A program made the position numbers and the translations under genes. From Chryseobacterium sp. H1D6B (GTDB taxonomy: Bacteria > Bacteroidota > Bacteroidia > Flavobacteriales > Weeksellaceae): a stretch of DNA of 64,000 nt. The stretch is from assembly GCF_029892445.1 (NCBI RefSeq), contig NZ_JARXVJ010000001.1, forward strand, positions 2,604,001-2,668,000. The letters run 5' to 3'. This document shows positions 26,916-35,269 of the stretch, one piece after another (the stretch's first letter is position 1; each line of letters opens with the position of its first letter). Under the pieces are notes generated by a model. That model was not told the origin of the DNA and ran no database searches. It was given only the letters and a program-made list of their open reading frames with translations.

Positions 26916-27737
26916 TTAAAGTGTTAGTATTTTCCAGGCTTCTTCAATATTATTATTTAATAGAAGCTGTTGGGCTTTCTTATGGATATCTTCATCTGCA
27001 TGACAGTTCTCTGAGGGTAAGACTTCTACGTTGGCAAGCATACCCAGATCATTTCCGGTAAATACTTTGCTGTATTTTACAGCATCCGGCAGAAGGTCAA
27101 AGCCTATTCCTTTTGTTACCAGTGGTTTTGGAACTTCAAAAAGATTGTTTTCATTGTTTCTGGAATACCAGTTTCCTCCTAAGCGGGCTACCATATCCAG
27201 TTTTTTCTGATCTAAATTACCTTCTTCATTCAAATATTCTTCCCGGATGTGGATTTTCTGTACTTCGCAGATAACCAGATTTCCTGCGCCTCCCTGATCT
27301 CCTAAAGATTTTATTTCTAAAACTTTGCATTCAAAATTAACAGGGCATTCTTCAATAAGTTTTGGCTGTACCAGATCTGCCTCTTTCATTGTTAATCCAG
27401 ACTTGATAAATTCATTAACACCGTCTTCATATTCTGTAGATGCTAAAGATATCTGCTGTACAATAGGAAAATTAACGGTCCCAATAACCACTTCAGGAAC
27501 TTCTAGTACATTTTCTAACGTATGCTTTGTCGTATTATCACGCACTCTTCTCGATGGCGAAAAAATAAGGATCGGCGGCACTGTACTGAACATATTGAAA
27601 AAGCTGAATGGTGATAAATTGATAACACCATTTTTATCTACAGTAGAAGCTAACGCAATGGGTCTCGGTGAAACTGCAGTCTGCATAATAGTCTGAAGCT
27701 GTACCGGGGATATTTCGGATGGAATAACTGTTTTCAT
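26916..27737 (-). CDS. Flavin reductase family protein (FMN-binding split barrel)
   Basis: 273 residues from the ATG at 27737 (a GTG five codons upstream is in frame but disfavoured). AVSPRPIALASTVDKNGVINLSPFSFFNMF is the FMN-binding signature, followed by PPILIFSPSRRVRDNTTKHTLENV. Enzymes of this family reduce FMN for two-component monooxygenases or act on small acids. It lies in the tyrosine-catabolism region just below fahA, separated from it by a broken GxxExxY gene, but its partner oxygenase is not identifiable. Confidence 0.85.
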   Translation of the reverse strand: MKTVIPSEISPVQLQTIMQTAVSPRPIALASTVDKNGVINLSPFSFFNMFSTVPPILIFSPSRRVRDNTTKHTLENVLEVPEVVIGTVNFPIVQQISLASTEYEDGVNEFIKSGLTMKEADLVQPKLIEECPVNFECKVLEIKSLGDQGGAGNLVICEVQKIHIREEYLNEEGNLDQKKLDMVARLGGNWYSRNNENNLFEVPKPLVTKGIGFDLLPDAVKYSKVFTGNDLGMLANVEVLPSENCHADEDIHKKAQQLLLNNNIEEAWKILTL

Positions 27738-27794
27738 ATTTTTATTAACCACAAAAGTTGATTTTTAAAGTAAATAATTCTAACTCATTTAAGT

Positions 27795-28202
27795 TCAAAA
27801 AAGTATATTGTAATATTGATTTACAAAGGTTTCCTGACCTTCATGATATAAATTTTTCACATTAAAATTTATTAAAATTCCTTTGGGTTTTCTTCATTAA
27901 ATTAATGTAGTTTAAAATTTGAGCTCTGTGAATATTGTTTAATTCAGAAATTGACTTAAGCTCAACAACAATTAAATCTTCAACTAAAAAGTCACAAAAG
28001 AAATTACATTGGAGTTCTTTACCTTTATAAATGACAGGAATTTTTAACTCAGATTTAAAATTATATCTCTTCATCTTAGTCCTTCCTCCAAACATTTATC
28101 ATATACACTTTCCAAGAGACCCGCCCTAAAACTTTGTGAACTTCTATGCAGGTTCCATTTATTTTATAGGTCAAATCTGTCAGATAAGATTGTGTACTCA
28201 TG
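27795..28202 (-). pseudogene. GxxExxY family gene broken by three frameshifts
   Basis: Joined across frames the minus strand encodes a complete protein of about 135 residues: MSTQSYLTDLTYKING, then GLLESVYDKCLEEGLR (the GxxExxY signature), NFKSELKIPVIYKGKELQC, VVELKSISELNNIHRAQILN and a C-terminus ending FVNQYYNILF. The reading frame is lost near 28121-28127 (GGGCGGG run), near 28070-28082 and near 27885-27892 (AAAACCC run). Each shift is a one- or two-base indel. GxxExxY proteins have a PD-(D/E)XK nuclease-like core of unknown role. Either a true pseudogene or sequencing errors in short homopolymers. Confidence 0.85.
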
Positions 28203-28229
28203 AATTTCTTTTGTGACTTTTGTGGTGAG

Positions 28230-29480
28230 TTATGATTTAGAAGGCAGAATTTTACCAGAAACTTCACCAAAACCTACTCTTACACCGTCTTTTTCAGCCC
28301 AGGCTTTCATTGTAACAGTGTCGTTGTCTTCAATGAATTTTCTTTCCTGTCCGTTATTCAACTGTATAGGATTTTGACCTCTCCATGTTAATTCCAGCAT
28401 AGAGCCGAAAGATTTAGGATCGCTTCCAGAAATAGTACCGCTGGCATACATGTCGCCAACTTCTACATTACACCCATTTATAGTGTGATGTGCCAATTGC
28501 TGCGTCATATTCCAGTACATGAATTTATAATTGCTTTCAGAGATCAGATTTTCTTCAGCATTTTCAGGCTGGATATAAACCTCTAAATTAATATCGTAAT
28601 TTTTGTCTCCTTCAAATTTTAAATACTCTAAAACTTCAGGATCCTGTGTTGGAGAGGTTGTTTTGAAAGGTTCTAATGCTTCCAGTGTAACGACCCAAGG
28701 TGAAACTGATGAACCAAAGTTTTTACCTAAAAATGGTCCTAGCGGAACATATTCCCAAGACTGGATGTCTCTTGCTGACCAGTCGTTGAAAACAACCATT
28801 CCAAAAATAGCGTCTTCAGCTTCTTTTGTAGAAATGCTTTCTCCCATTTCTGTGTTTTTATTGACGATGAAAGCCATTTCCAGTTCAAAATCCAATTGTT
28901 TTGATGGTCCGAAAAATGGTTTTTCTGCGTCTGCAGGTTTCATCTGGCCTTTTGGACGGTGAATATCTGTACCGGAAACTACAATTGAAGAAGCTCTTCC
29001 ATGATAACCTACAGGTAAATGTTTCCAGTTCGGTAATAATGCATTAGCAGGATCACGAAACATTTTTCCAACATTCGTAGCATGTTCTATGCTGCTGTAA
29101 AAATCTGTGTAATTTGGAATATGTACAGGCATCATCATTTTCACTTGATCAAGATCATAAAATGAATCTTCAATGGTTTTCTGATCTTTTGATAAAATAG
29201 AGCCTTCCAGTAATAATTCTTGAATTTTTAAGCGGACAGCAATATTTAACGGTTTTCCTAATTCAATGAATTCATTCAATGTATAGGCTTCAAAGATATT
29301 ATCATCAAGTCCATCAATATCATCAAAATATCCAAGATCGAACAAAGAGGCAAGATCTACAATCTGATCTCCGATTCTTGTACAGCATCCGATAAATGCT
29401 TTATTGAAAACAGCTACTCCAAATGGAATATTGTGTATAGAAAAGTCTGAATTTGAGGAATACTCTACAAATGATTTCAT
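28230..29480 (-). CDS. fahA: Fumarylacetoacetase
   Basis: 416 residues, the final enzyme of tyrosine degradation, which splits fumarylacetoacetate into fumarate and acetoacetate. N-terminal SH3-like domain, then the catalytic fold with IEHATNVGKMFRD (catalytic His near residue 132), PVGYHGRASSIV, metal ligands in LDFELEMAFIV, and SARDIQSWEYVPLGPFLGKNFG, which contains further ligands. The TYASGTISG-like MYASGTISGSDP motif is present. Upstream lie operator-like repeats (29494-29523). hppD and hmgA are in the same region on the same strand. Confidence 0.96.
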   Translation of the reverse strand: MKSFVEYSSNSDFSIHNIPFGVAVFNKAFIGCCTRIGDQIVDLASLFDLGYFDDIDGLDDNIFEAYTLNEFIELGKPLNIAVRLKIQELLLEGSILSKDQKTIEDSFYDLDQVKMMMPVHIPNYTDFYSSIEHATNVGKMFRDPANALLPNWKHLPVGYHGRASSIVVSGTDIHRPKGQMKPADAEKPFFGPSKQLDFELEMAFIVNKNTEMGESISTKEAEDAIFGMVVFNDWSARDIQSWEYVPLGPFLGKNFGSSVSPWVVTLEALEPFKTTSPTQDPEVLEYLKFEGDKNYDINLEVYIQPENAEENLISESNYKFMYWNMTQQLAHHTINGCNVEVGDMYASGTISGSDPKSFGSMLELTWRGQNPIQLNNGQERKFIEDNDTVTMKAWAEKDGVRVGFGEVSGKILPSKS

Positions 29481-29493
29481 AAGGTTGGAATTA

Positions 29494-29523
29494 GTTAAGA
29501 TTTACAGTTAAATCTGTTAAGAT
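29494..29523 (-). promoter_or_regulatory. Operator-like repeats upstream of fahA
   Basis: Two copies of GTTAAGAT (29494-29501 and 29516-29523) are 22 bp apart, that is two helical turns. Between them AGATTTA-CAGT-TAAATCT (29498-29515) is a perfect 7-bp-arm inverted repeat. All lie 14-43 bases before the fahA ATG. A related TTAAGT array precedes hppD. The bound protein is unknown. Confidence 0.5.
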
Positions 29524-29549
29524 TTTGATTAAATAGTTTCGTGATTTTT

Positions 29550-29680
29550 TGTCATTCAGAGTGAAGCGGGTGTATAATGAAGATTTTGTTTTACTATCCT
29601 TATTTCAATGGATTAAAATTCTATTTATGGTTTTAAGATTATTAAAAAGTTACTTCGCCGCTTAGCTATTTGCAATGACA
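29550..29680. repeat. Dispersed intergenic repeat, longer copy
   Basis: Begins TGTCATTC with AGAGTGAAGC and ends CTATTTGCAATGACA, so the outer ends are inverted. It fills the space between fahA and the small secreted protein. It belongs to the family also seen at 2248, 45579 and 46775. Confidence 0.5.
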
Positions 29681-29700
29681 ATTCTTTCAAAATATTTATA

Positions 29701-30159
29701 TTATTTTTTTGAATAAGATAGTTCATCTATCCATCTGTCTTTTGTATTGACGTCAATAAGATACAGGATGTCATCTTGTTTGGTTAAAAGTAAGGTTTTG
29801 GTCACAGGAATCGGGATTTTTTTATTTTCAAGCATATTGGCTCTTAGAGATACAATATTCTTTTTTCTGATGATATCGCCGGTAAAAACGTTTGAACTGC
29901 TTTCTCCTGTAGCTTTATCATCAAAAACTTCTACATAGGTAGCATCTTTTCCTTTAATAACGATAAAATCCCTTTCGGTATGATCTTCAAAATCTTTTAT
30001 TAAAACAAACTTTTTGTTGTCAATATTTACATTTTCCAGATGCTGGTTAATACCTTTTCTGTCTTCAAGTCTGGTAAGAATTTCATTTAATGTTCCGTAA
30101 CTCTGCGCTTTTGCAGCGAAAGCTCCGAAAAATAAAATTCCGATAAAAATTTTTTTCAT
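29701..30159 (-). CDS. Small secreted protein of unknown function
   Basis: 152 residues with a clean signal peptide (MKKIFIGILFFGAFAAKAQS, cleavage after KAQ). The mature part is mostly charged beta-rich sequence (VNIDNKKFVLIKDFEDHTERDFIVIKG). I do not recognise a family. It lies between hppD (whose terminator precedes it) and fahA, so it appears to be its own transcript, and a link with tyrosine degradation is not indicated. Confidence 0.7.
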   Translation of the reverse strand: MKKIFIGILFFGAFAAKAQSYGTLNEILTRLEDRKGINQHLENVNIDNKKFVLIKDFEDHTERDFIVIKGKDATYVEVFDDKATGESSSNVFTGDIIRKKNIVSLRANMLENKKIPIPVTKTLLLTKQDDILYLIDVNTKDRWIDELSYSKK

Positions 30160-30175
30160 GTTGATGTGTTTTATA

Positions 30176-30213
30176 AAAAAGTTTTGTCAAGACTCTGAAT
30201 CCTGACAAAACTT
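30176..30213 (-). terminator. Intrinsic terminator of hppD
   Basis: AAGTTTTGTCA (30179-30189) pairs with TGACAAAACTT (30203-30213); on the minus strand the stem is followed by T residues. Confidence 0.75.
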
Positions 30214-30230
30214 GATATTGCTATTTAAAA

Positions 30231-31361
30231 TTAAAGATTTCCTCTTCTTTCCTGCTCTCTTTCTAATGCTTCGAACAATGCTTTGAAATTCCCGGCACCA
30301 AAACTTTGTGCTCCGTGTCTTTCAATGATTTCGAAGAAAAGAGTAGGGCGGTCTTCTACAGGTTTAGTAAAGATCTGTAAAAGATATCCTTCTTCATCGT
30401 GATCAATTAGTATGCCTAAATCTTGTAATTTTTTTAGATCTTCATCAATATGTCCCACTCTTTCTGGAACCATATTATAATAAGCTTCTGGTGGAGCAGA
30501 AAGGAACTCTACACCACGTTTTTTAAGTTCAGTTACCGTGTGGATAATATCTTTTGTAGCCACTGCAATATGCTGTACTCCTTCTCCTTCATAGAAATCA
30601 AGATATTCTTCTATCTGAGACTTTTTCTTGCCTTCTGCAGGTTCGTTGATAGGGAATTTAGCAAATCCGTTTCCATTTGACATTACTTTAGACATCAGTG
30701 CAGAATATTCTGTATTGATCTGTTTATCGTCAAATGAAAGGATATTTACGAATCCCATTACTTTTTCATACCATTCTACAGTAGGGATCATTCTGTTCCA
30801 GTCTACATTTCCTACGCAGTGGTCTACATACAATAAACCTGCATCTTCTGGCTGGTAGTCGCTTTCCCACTTCTCATAACCAGGCATGAAAGGTCCTGTG
30901 TAATTTTTTCTTTCAATAAACATGTGAACAGTTTCTCCGTAGGTATAAATTCCGGACATTTTTACTTCACCATGTTCATCTGTTAGCGTTACAGGCTCTA
31001 AATAAGGTTTTCCACCTCTTTTAGTTGTTTCTTCGAAGGCTTTGTATGCATCGTCTACCCAAAGTGCCAAAATCTTCACTCCATCACCATGTTTTTTTAC
31101 GTGCTCAGCAATTGGTGAATCAGAATTAAGCGCTGTCGTTAAGATTAATCTTATTTTTCCTTGTTGAATAACATAAGAAGCACGGTCTTTTACTCCTGTT
31201 TCAGGACCAGCGTATGCAACAGACTGAAAACCGAAAGCGGTTTTATAGAAATGAGCAGCCTGTTTTGCATTTCCTACATAAAACTCAATGTAATCCGTAC
31301 CGTTAATCGGTAAGAAATTCTCTGCTTGAGCTATTTTCTCGGCAAATGTAAGTGTTGACAT
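30231..31361 (-). CDS. hppD: 4-hydroxyphenylpyruvate dioxygenase
   Basis: 376 residues, two vicinal-oxygen-chelate domains. Iron ligands are recognisable: His in LLYVDHCVGNVD (about residue 179), His in GVQHIAVATKDI (about 263) and Glu in TLFFEIIER (about 343). It converts 4-hydroxyphenylpyruvate into homogentisate with Fe(II) and O2. The next steps are encoded by hmgA and fahA in the same window. Upstream are four ACTTAA/TTAAGT half-sites. Confidence 0.96.
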   Translation of the reverse strand: MSTLTFAEKIAQAENFLPINGTDYIEFYVGNAKQAAHFYKTAFGFQSVAYAGPETGVKDRASYVIQQGKIRLILTTALNSDSPIAEHVKKHGDGVKILALWVDDAYKAFEETTKRGGKPYLEPVTLTDEHGEVKMSGIYTYGETVHMFIERKNYTGPFMPGYEKWESDYQPEDAGLLYVDHCVGNVDWNRMIPTVEWYEKVMGFVNILSFDDKQINTEYSALMSKVMSNGNGFAKFPINEPAEGKKKSQIEEYLDFYEGEGVQHIAVATKDIIHTVTELKKRGVEFLSAPPEAYYNMVPERVGHIDEDLKKLQDLGILIDHDEEGYLLQIFTKPVEDRPTLFFEIIERHGAQSFGAGNFKALFEALEREQERRGNL

Positions 31362-31447
31362 ATTTTCTCTTTACTTTTATTTTATAGGTATGCAAATTAC
31401 AAAATTCTTGTAAATCTTAAAAACATAAATAGGGATTCCTTGAAGAT

Positions 31448-31492
31448 ACTTAACATAAACTTAAAAAAGAGTTCATTTAAGTATGCTTAAGT
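31448..31492. promoter_or_regulatory. Array of four ACTTAA/TTAAGT half-sites upstream of hppD
   Basis: ACTTAA at 31448 and 31459, and TTAAGT at 31477 and 31487, make two direct pairs one helical turn apart, arranged symmetrically around 31470. They lie 87-131 bases before the hppD start. This pattern suits an oligomeric regulator such as Lrp/AsnC. The regulator is not known. Confidence 0.5.
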
Positions 31493-31566
31493 TTATTACG
31501 TTAGGTTTTGATTGTATACATTTGAACTACAAAGACAAGTGAAAGAAAGAATATTTCGAAAAGTTG

Positions 31567-31590
31567 AAAGCCGTAGTTAACTACGGCTTT
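31567..31590 (-). terminator. Palindromic hairpin after the 260-residue gene
   Basis: AAAGCCGTAG-TTAA-CTACGGCTTT is a perfect stem-loop directly at the stop codon of the minus-strand gene. The following T-run is short, so termination is plausible but weak. Confidence 0.5.
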
Positions 31591-32372
31591 CATTTTTTAT
31601 TGTTAAGTCTTCCAGCATCTGGATTGTAATTGTCCCATATTTTCCACGTGTTTTCTATTCTTCGGATGAAATAGATCTGGGTGTTCAGCTGGTTTACAAA
31701 ATGCTCTTCTCCAGTTTCTCCTACAGTAAATAGAAGATTCCAGAATTCTTGGGTTTCTAAAATCTTTTTATCAGGCTCATCTGTTACGATATGGATGTCA
31801 AATACTTCAAAATTTGAACGGTTGTTTTTGGTAACCAATTGAAAATCACGGTCGCATAATTCTTTGCTGAATTGTGAGGTTCTTTCCAAAAATGGAGAAT
31901 CATCAAATACCAGATCTTTTAATAACTCAGGTTTATGCTTAGGAAAGTGTTTATAAAATTCAAAAGTTTTAGAGCAGTAATCGTAAACCATTTTGGTTAA
32001 AAACTCTTCATCACTGGATTGTTTGCTTTCTGTCCGTTTTTCTTTTACAAACTGGATATAGGCATTTAGATCTTTGAATCCTAAAAAAATGCAGATCTTA
32101 TCCAGTGTTTTCAGGAAGCGAAGATCATTGTGGGTTTTGTCCTGATAATCATTCTCAAAAAAACGCTGTAAGGTAACATGTGAAATAGTATTCCCTATTT
32201 CAAATTTTTTCACTCCTTTAAGTTCTTCAGATTCAGATAATTCGTCCTTAATGATTTCAGAAAGAATAATATAATGGCTTCTTTTCCATTCATCTACATT
32301 TCCTAAAACTGAATTTTTAACTTTAGAATGTTTTACAACTTCATCTCTTATAGAATTATATATAGTTTTCAA
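31590..32372 (-). CDS. Unknown protein with a possible HTH-like N-terminal domain
   Basis: 260 residues. The reading frame has no ATG near its start: an in-frame TAA sits right before a TTG at 32372, which must be the start (or a GUG/UUG-type start was selected). Residues 45-110 (FEIGNTISHVTLQRFFENDYQ and DLRFLKTLDKICIFLGFKDL) resemble the Bacteroidota-specific regulatory N-terminal domain with a helix-turn-helix-like pattern. The C-terminal half (FDIHIVTDEPDKK, YFIRRIENTWKIWDNYN) looks NTF2-like. Position between hppD and the CoA-transferase gene suggests, without proof, a regulator of the pathway. Confidence 0.55.
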   Translation of the reverse strand: MKTIYNSIRDEVVKHSKVKNSVLGNVDEWKRSHYIILSEIIKDELSESEELKGVKKFEIGNTISHVTLQRFFENDYQDKTHNDLRFLKTLDKICIFLGFKDLNAYIQFVKEKRTESKQSSDEEFLTKMVYDYCSKTFEFYKHFPKHKPELLKDLVFDDSPFLERTSQFSKELCDRDFQLVTKNNRSNFEVFDIHIVTDEPDKKILETQEFWNLLFTVGETGEEHFVNQLNTQIYFIRRIENTWKIWDNYNPDAGRLNNKK

Positions 32373-32498
32373 TTACCAAATTTTAAGAAGGATTTTATCA
32401 AATATACTGCCAAAACCTTGTATTATTTTTTAGTTTTTCTTGTATTTTTTTTAAATACGTTTTTTTTAGTTTAAATATTATTTTTTTAATGATATACT

Positions 32499-33773
32499 TT
32501 AATGTTTAAATCTCTCAAAAGCGGCTCTTTCCAGCATTTCTCTATCATCCGGGTGCGCAATACTAATAAGTTCCTGAGCTCTTTGGCGTAAATTTTTTCC
32601 ATACAGATAGGCTGTTCCGTATTCTGTAACTACATAATGAATGTGGCCTCTTGTAGTCACCACGCCGGCTCCTTCTTTAAGGAAAGGAACAATTCTGGAT
32701 ATTCCTTTTTTAGTTCTGGAAGTGATGGCGATAATTGGTTTTCCATCTTCACTCAAGGCAGCACCTCTCATAAAGTCCATCTGTCCGCCGATTCCGCTGT
32801 ATTGCATAGTTCCGATAGAATCTGCACAAACCTGTCCTGTAAGATCAATTTCAATGGCAGAATTAATAGCAACCATTTTATTGTTTTTCATAATATTGAT
32901 CGGGAAATTGACATCACCTACATCTTTGAAATCAAAAACGGTATTATCATCTACGTAATCATATAATTTTCTTGTTCCGAAACAAAAACTTGTAATGGTC
33001 TTATTGTCGTTATAGCCTTTATACTTATTGTTGATAACATCACTTTTTATTAAATCAATCACACCATCACTTAACATTTCGGTATGTACTCCCAGATCTT
33101 TATGATTGCTCAAGCATTTTAAAACAGCATCAGGAATTGTTCCGATACCCATTTGTAAGGTTGATCTGTCATCAATTAATTCAGCTACATTTTTACCGAC
33201 AAGCATTTCTACTTCGCCGACCTTTGATCCGTAATCTACGGTTGGAAGCTCTTCTTCATGCCAAACCAGTTTATGAATTCTGCTGATATGGATCATTCCG
33301 TCTCCGTGAGTTCTAGGCATTAAAGGATTCACGATAGCAACAATTAATTTAGCGGTATCTACTGCAGCTCTTGCTATGTCTACAGAGGTTCCCAGCGTAC
33401 AAAATCCATGTTTATCTGGCGGAGAAACGGTAATTAAAGCAACATCCAGCGGCAAAATGTTTTTTCTGAAAAGAATAGGAATTTCACTGAGGAAAATAGG
33501 AACATAATCTCCATTTTCTGAATTAACGGCATTTCTTACCGGGTTAGAAACAAATAATGAGTTAACAAAAAAGCTGTCTTTGTATTGAGGTTTCGCAATT
33601 TCTACATTCCCTTGCTGGGTAATAGAAACCATTTCTACATTTTGTAATCTGTGAGACTGTCTTGCCAATTCGTCAATTAAATAATTCGGTGTGCATGCGC
33701 TTCCGTGAAAGAATACACGATTTCCGCTTTTTACAGTATATATGGCTTCTTCTGCACTTATGTAATTGTACAT
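32499..33773 (-). CDS. Acetyl-CoA hydrolase/transferase family CoA-transferase
   Basis: 424 residues. AALSPPDKHGFC-like SPPDKHGFCTLG, a conserved HISRIHKLVWHEEE and the catalytic-Glu segment NSAIEIDLTGQVCADSIG (residues ~295-312) place it in the Cat1/AarC/4-hydroxybutyrate CoA-transferase family. GIGGQMDFMRGAALS is the glycine-rich CoA-binding part. These enzymes move CoA between acyl-CoA and a free carboxylate. Located between hmgA and hppD, it might activate the acetoacetate released by FahA; substrate is inferred from location only. Confidence 0.85.
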   Translation of the reverse strand: MYNYISAEEAIYTVKSGNRVFFHGSACTPNYLIDELARQSHRLQNVEMVSITQQGNVEIAKPQYKDSFFVNSLFVSNPVRNAVNSENGDYVPIFLSEIPILFRKNILPLDVALITVSPPDKHGFCTLGTSVDIARAAVDTAKLIVAIVNPLMPRTHGDGMIHISRIHKLVWHEEELPTVDYGSKVGEVEMLVGKNVAELIDDRSTLQMGIGTIPDAVLKCLSNHKDLGVHTEMLSDGVIDLIKSDVINNKYKGYNDNKTITSFCFGTRKLYDYVDDNTVFDFKDVGDVNFPINIMKNNKMVAINSAIEIDLTGQVCADSIGTMQYSGIGGQMDFMRGAALSEDGKPIIAITSRTKKGISRIVPFLKEGAGVVTTRGHIHYVVTEYGTAYLYGKNLRQRAQELISIAHPDDREMLERAAFERFKH

Positions 33774-33886
33774 AGTAAAGTTTTAAATAATTATTATTTT
33801 ACGATTTTAATTACTTTAAAGATAGTTCATATTGCGTTGATCTGCTTTAAAAATAGCGGTGTTTTTTTCAAACATTTGTCATATTC

Positions 33887-33924
33887 TAAAAAAAATAAGA
33901 ACTAAACGTGCATTTAGTTCTTAT
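33887..33924 (-). terminator. Intrinsic terminator of hmgA
   Basis: ATAAGAACTAAA (33895-33906) and TTTAGTTCTTAT (33913-33924) form a 12-bp stem; on the minus strand eight T residues follow. Confidence 0.75.
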
Positions 33925-33934
33925 GGTATATTTC

Positions 33935-33967
33935 AAACCTAACAGGTTTCAAAAACCTGTTAGGTTT
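33935..33967. repeat. AACCTAACAGGTT hairpin repeat
   Basis: Two perfect 15-base arms, AAACCTAACAGGTTT and AAACCTGTTAGGTTT, around a three-base loop. It lies between the hmgA stop and its terminator. Hairpins of this exact type are familiar from intergenic regions of many Flavobacteriia (from memory, not searched). Confidence 0.7.
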
Positions 33968-33994
33968 AGCATTTTGAATATTTTTGGAATAATA

Positions 33995-35149
33995 TTATTC
34001 TTCAAGCCAAGAAGTTTTGTAGGAAGGATCTTCTACTTTCATGGCTTCTTCCGTAATTTTTAAAGGACGGAAAGGATCTACCATAACAGCATATTCTTCC
34101 GTGAATTTTTTACCGATACTTCTTTCCATGGCGCCAGGGTGAGGTCCGTGAACAACTCCTCCCGGATGAAGGCTAAAGTCCATTAAATCAACATGATTAC
34201 GGCTCATGAAATCACCTTCTGTGTAGAATAAAACTTCATCAGAATCAATATTTGAGTGGTTGTAAGGTGCAGGAATTGCCAATGGATGATAATCATACAT
34301 TCTTGCACAGAACGAACAAACCACAAAATTATGAGCTTCAAAAGTCTGGTGAACCGGTGGTGGTTGGTGGATTCTTCCCGTAATAGGTTCGAAATTTTTA
34401 ATATTAAACTTATATGGATAAAAATAACCGTCCCAGCCTACAACATCGAATGGATGTGTTGCATAAATGAAATCAGTGATTTGATTTTCTTTTTTTACTT
34501 TAATTACAAATTCTCCTTTTTCGTCTTTTGGCTCCTTAAAAGTGGGTGCGATAATATCTCTTTCGCAGAACGGAGAATGCTCTAAAAGTTGTCCGAATTC
34601 ATTTCTGTATCTCTTTGGAGTATATAAAGGAGAATGGCTTTCCAACACGAAGAATACCGTGTTTTCAGATTGAAGTTCGACCTGATAAATGGTTCCTCTG
34701 GGAATAATAAGATAATCACCTACTGAAAATTCCAGATCTCCAACAAATGTTTTTAGTATTCCTGTTCCTTCATGAACAAATAAAAGTTCATCACATTCGG
34801 CATTTTTGTAGAAATAATCCATTGATTTTCTAGGTTTCGCCAATCCCATTTTTAGGTCATTATTCACCAAAAGGATCTTACGGCTGTCTAAAAAGTCGTC
34901 TTCAGGCGTTACATTCATTCCCTTAAACATTCTTGGTGTCACATTTTTTTCAACTGCGATTTTCGGAGTAACATCTTTGGGCTCGCCAATAGATTTTATC
35001 TGAGTCGGACGATGAACATGGTACAGCAGAGAAGAGATCCCATGAAAACCTTCCGTTCCGAAAAGCTGTTCATAGTAAAATTTATCTTCCGGAGACTTAA
35101 AAATAGTATGTCTTTTTGGTGGGATGTTTCCCGAATGGTTATATCGCAT
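33995..35149 (-). CDS. hmgA: Homogentisate 1,2-dioxygenase
   Basis: 384 residues, shorter than the ~430-residue human enzyme but normal for Flavobacteriia. The N-terminus GNIPPKRHTIF and FYYEQLFGTEGFHG are family signatures; the iron centre is in HPGGVVHGPHPGAMERSI with the EEYAVMVDPFRPL end. It cleaves the homogentisate ring to maleylacetoacetate. A separate maleylacetoacetate isomerase (maiA) is not in this window. Monocistronic, with its own terminator; divergent from the TonB receptor at 35270. Confidence 0.95.
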   Translation of the reverse strand: MRYNHSGNIPPKRHTIFKSPEDKFYYEQLFGTEGFHGISSLLYHVHRPTQIKSIGEPKDVTPKIAVEKNVTPRMFKGMNVTPEDDFLDSRKILLVNNDLKMGLAKPRKSMDYFYKNAECDELLFVHEGTGILKTFVGDLEFSVGDYLIIPRGTIYQVELQSENTVFFVLESHSPLYTPKRYRNEFGQLLEHSPFCERDIIAPTFKEPKDEKGEFVIKVKKENQITDFIYATHPFDVVGWDGYFYPYKFNIKNFEPITGRIHQPPPVHQTFEAHNFVVCSFCARMYDYHPLAIPAPYNHSNIDSDEVLFYTEGDFMSRNHVDLMDFSLHPGGVVHGPHPGAMERSIGKKFTEEYAVMVDPFRPLKITEEAMKVEDPSYKTSWLEE

Positions 35150-35221
35150 TTTACTTTTATATGTAGTTTCTCAAATTTAATAATTTTTCATGAATTGCTT
35201 TTAACAATATTTATTATATAG

Positions 35222-35260
35222 TTTTGTGGTTCGAAAATAATTGTTAGATTTGTCTAACAA
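35222..35260 (+). promoter_or_regulatory. Promoter and overlapping operator of the TonB receptor/thioredoxin pair
   Basis: TTTTG (35222-35226), 18-bp spacer, TAGATTTG (35245-35252) fits the Bacteroidota promoter. The -7 element is inside a perfect inverted repeat TTGTTAGA-TTTG-TCTAACAA (35241-35260). A repressor bound here would block the polymerase. The TTAG...CTAA half-sites recall DtxR/MntR-type metal-dependent repressors; that identification is inference. Confidence 0.7.
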
Positions 35261-35269
35261 TTTTATTAC

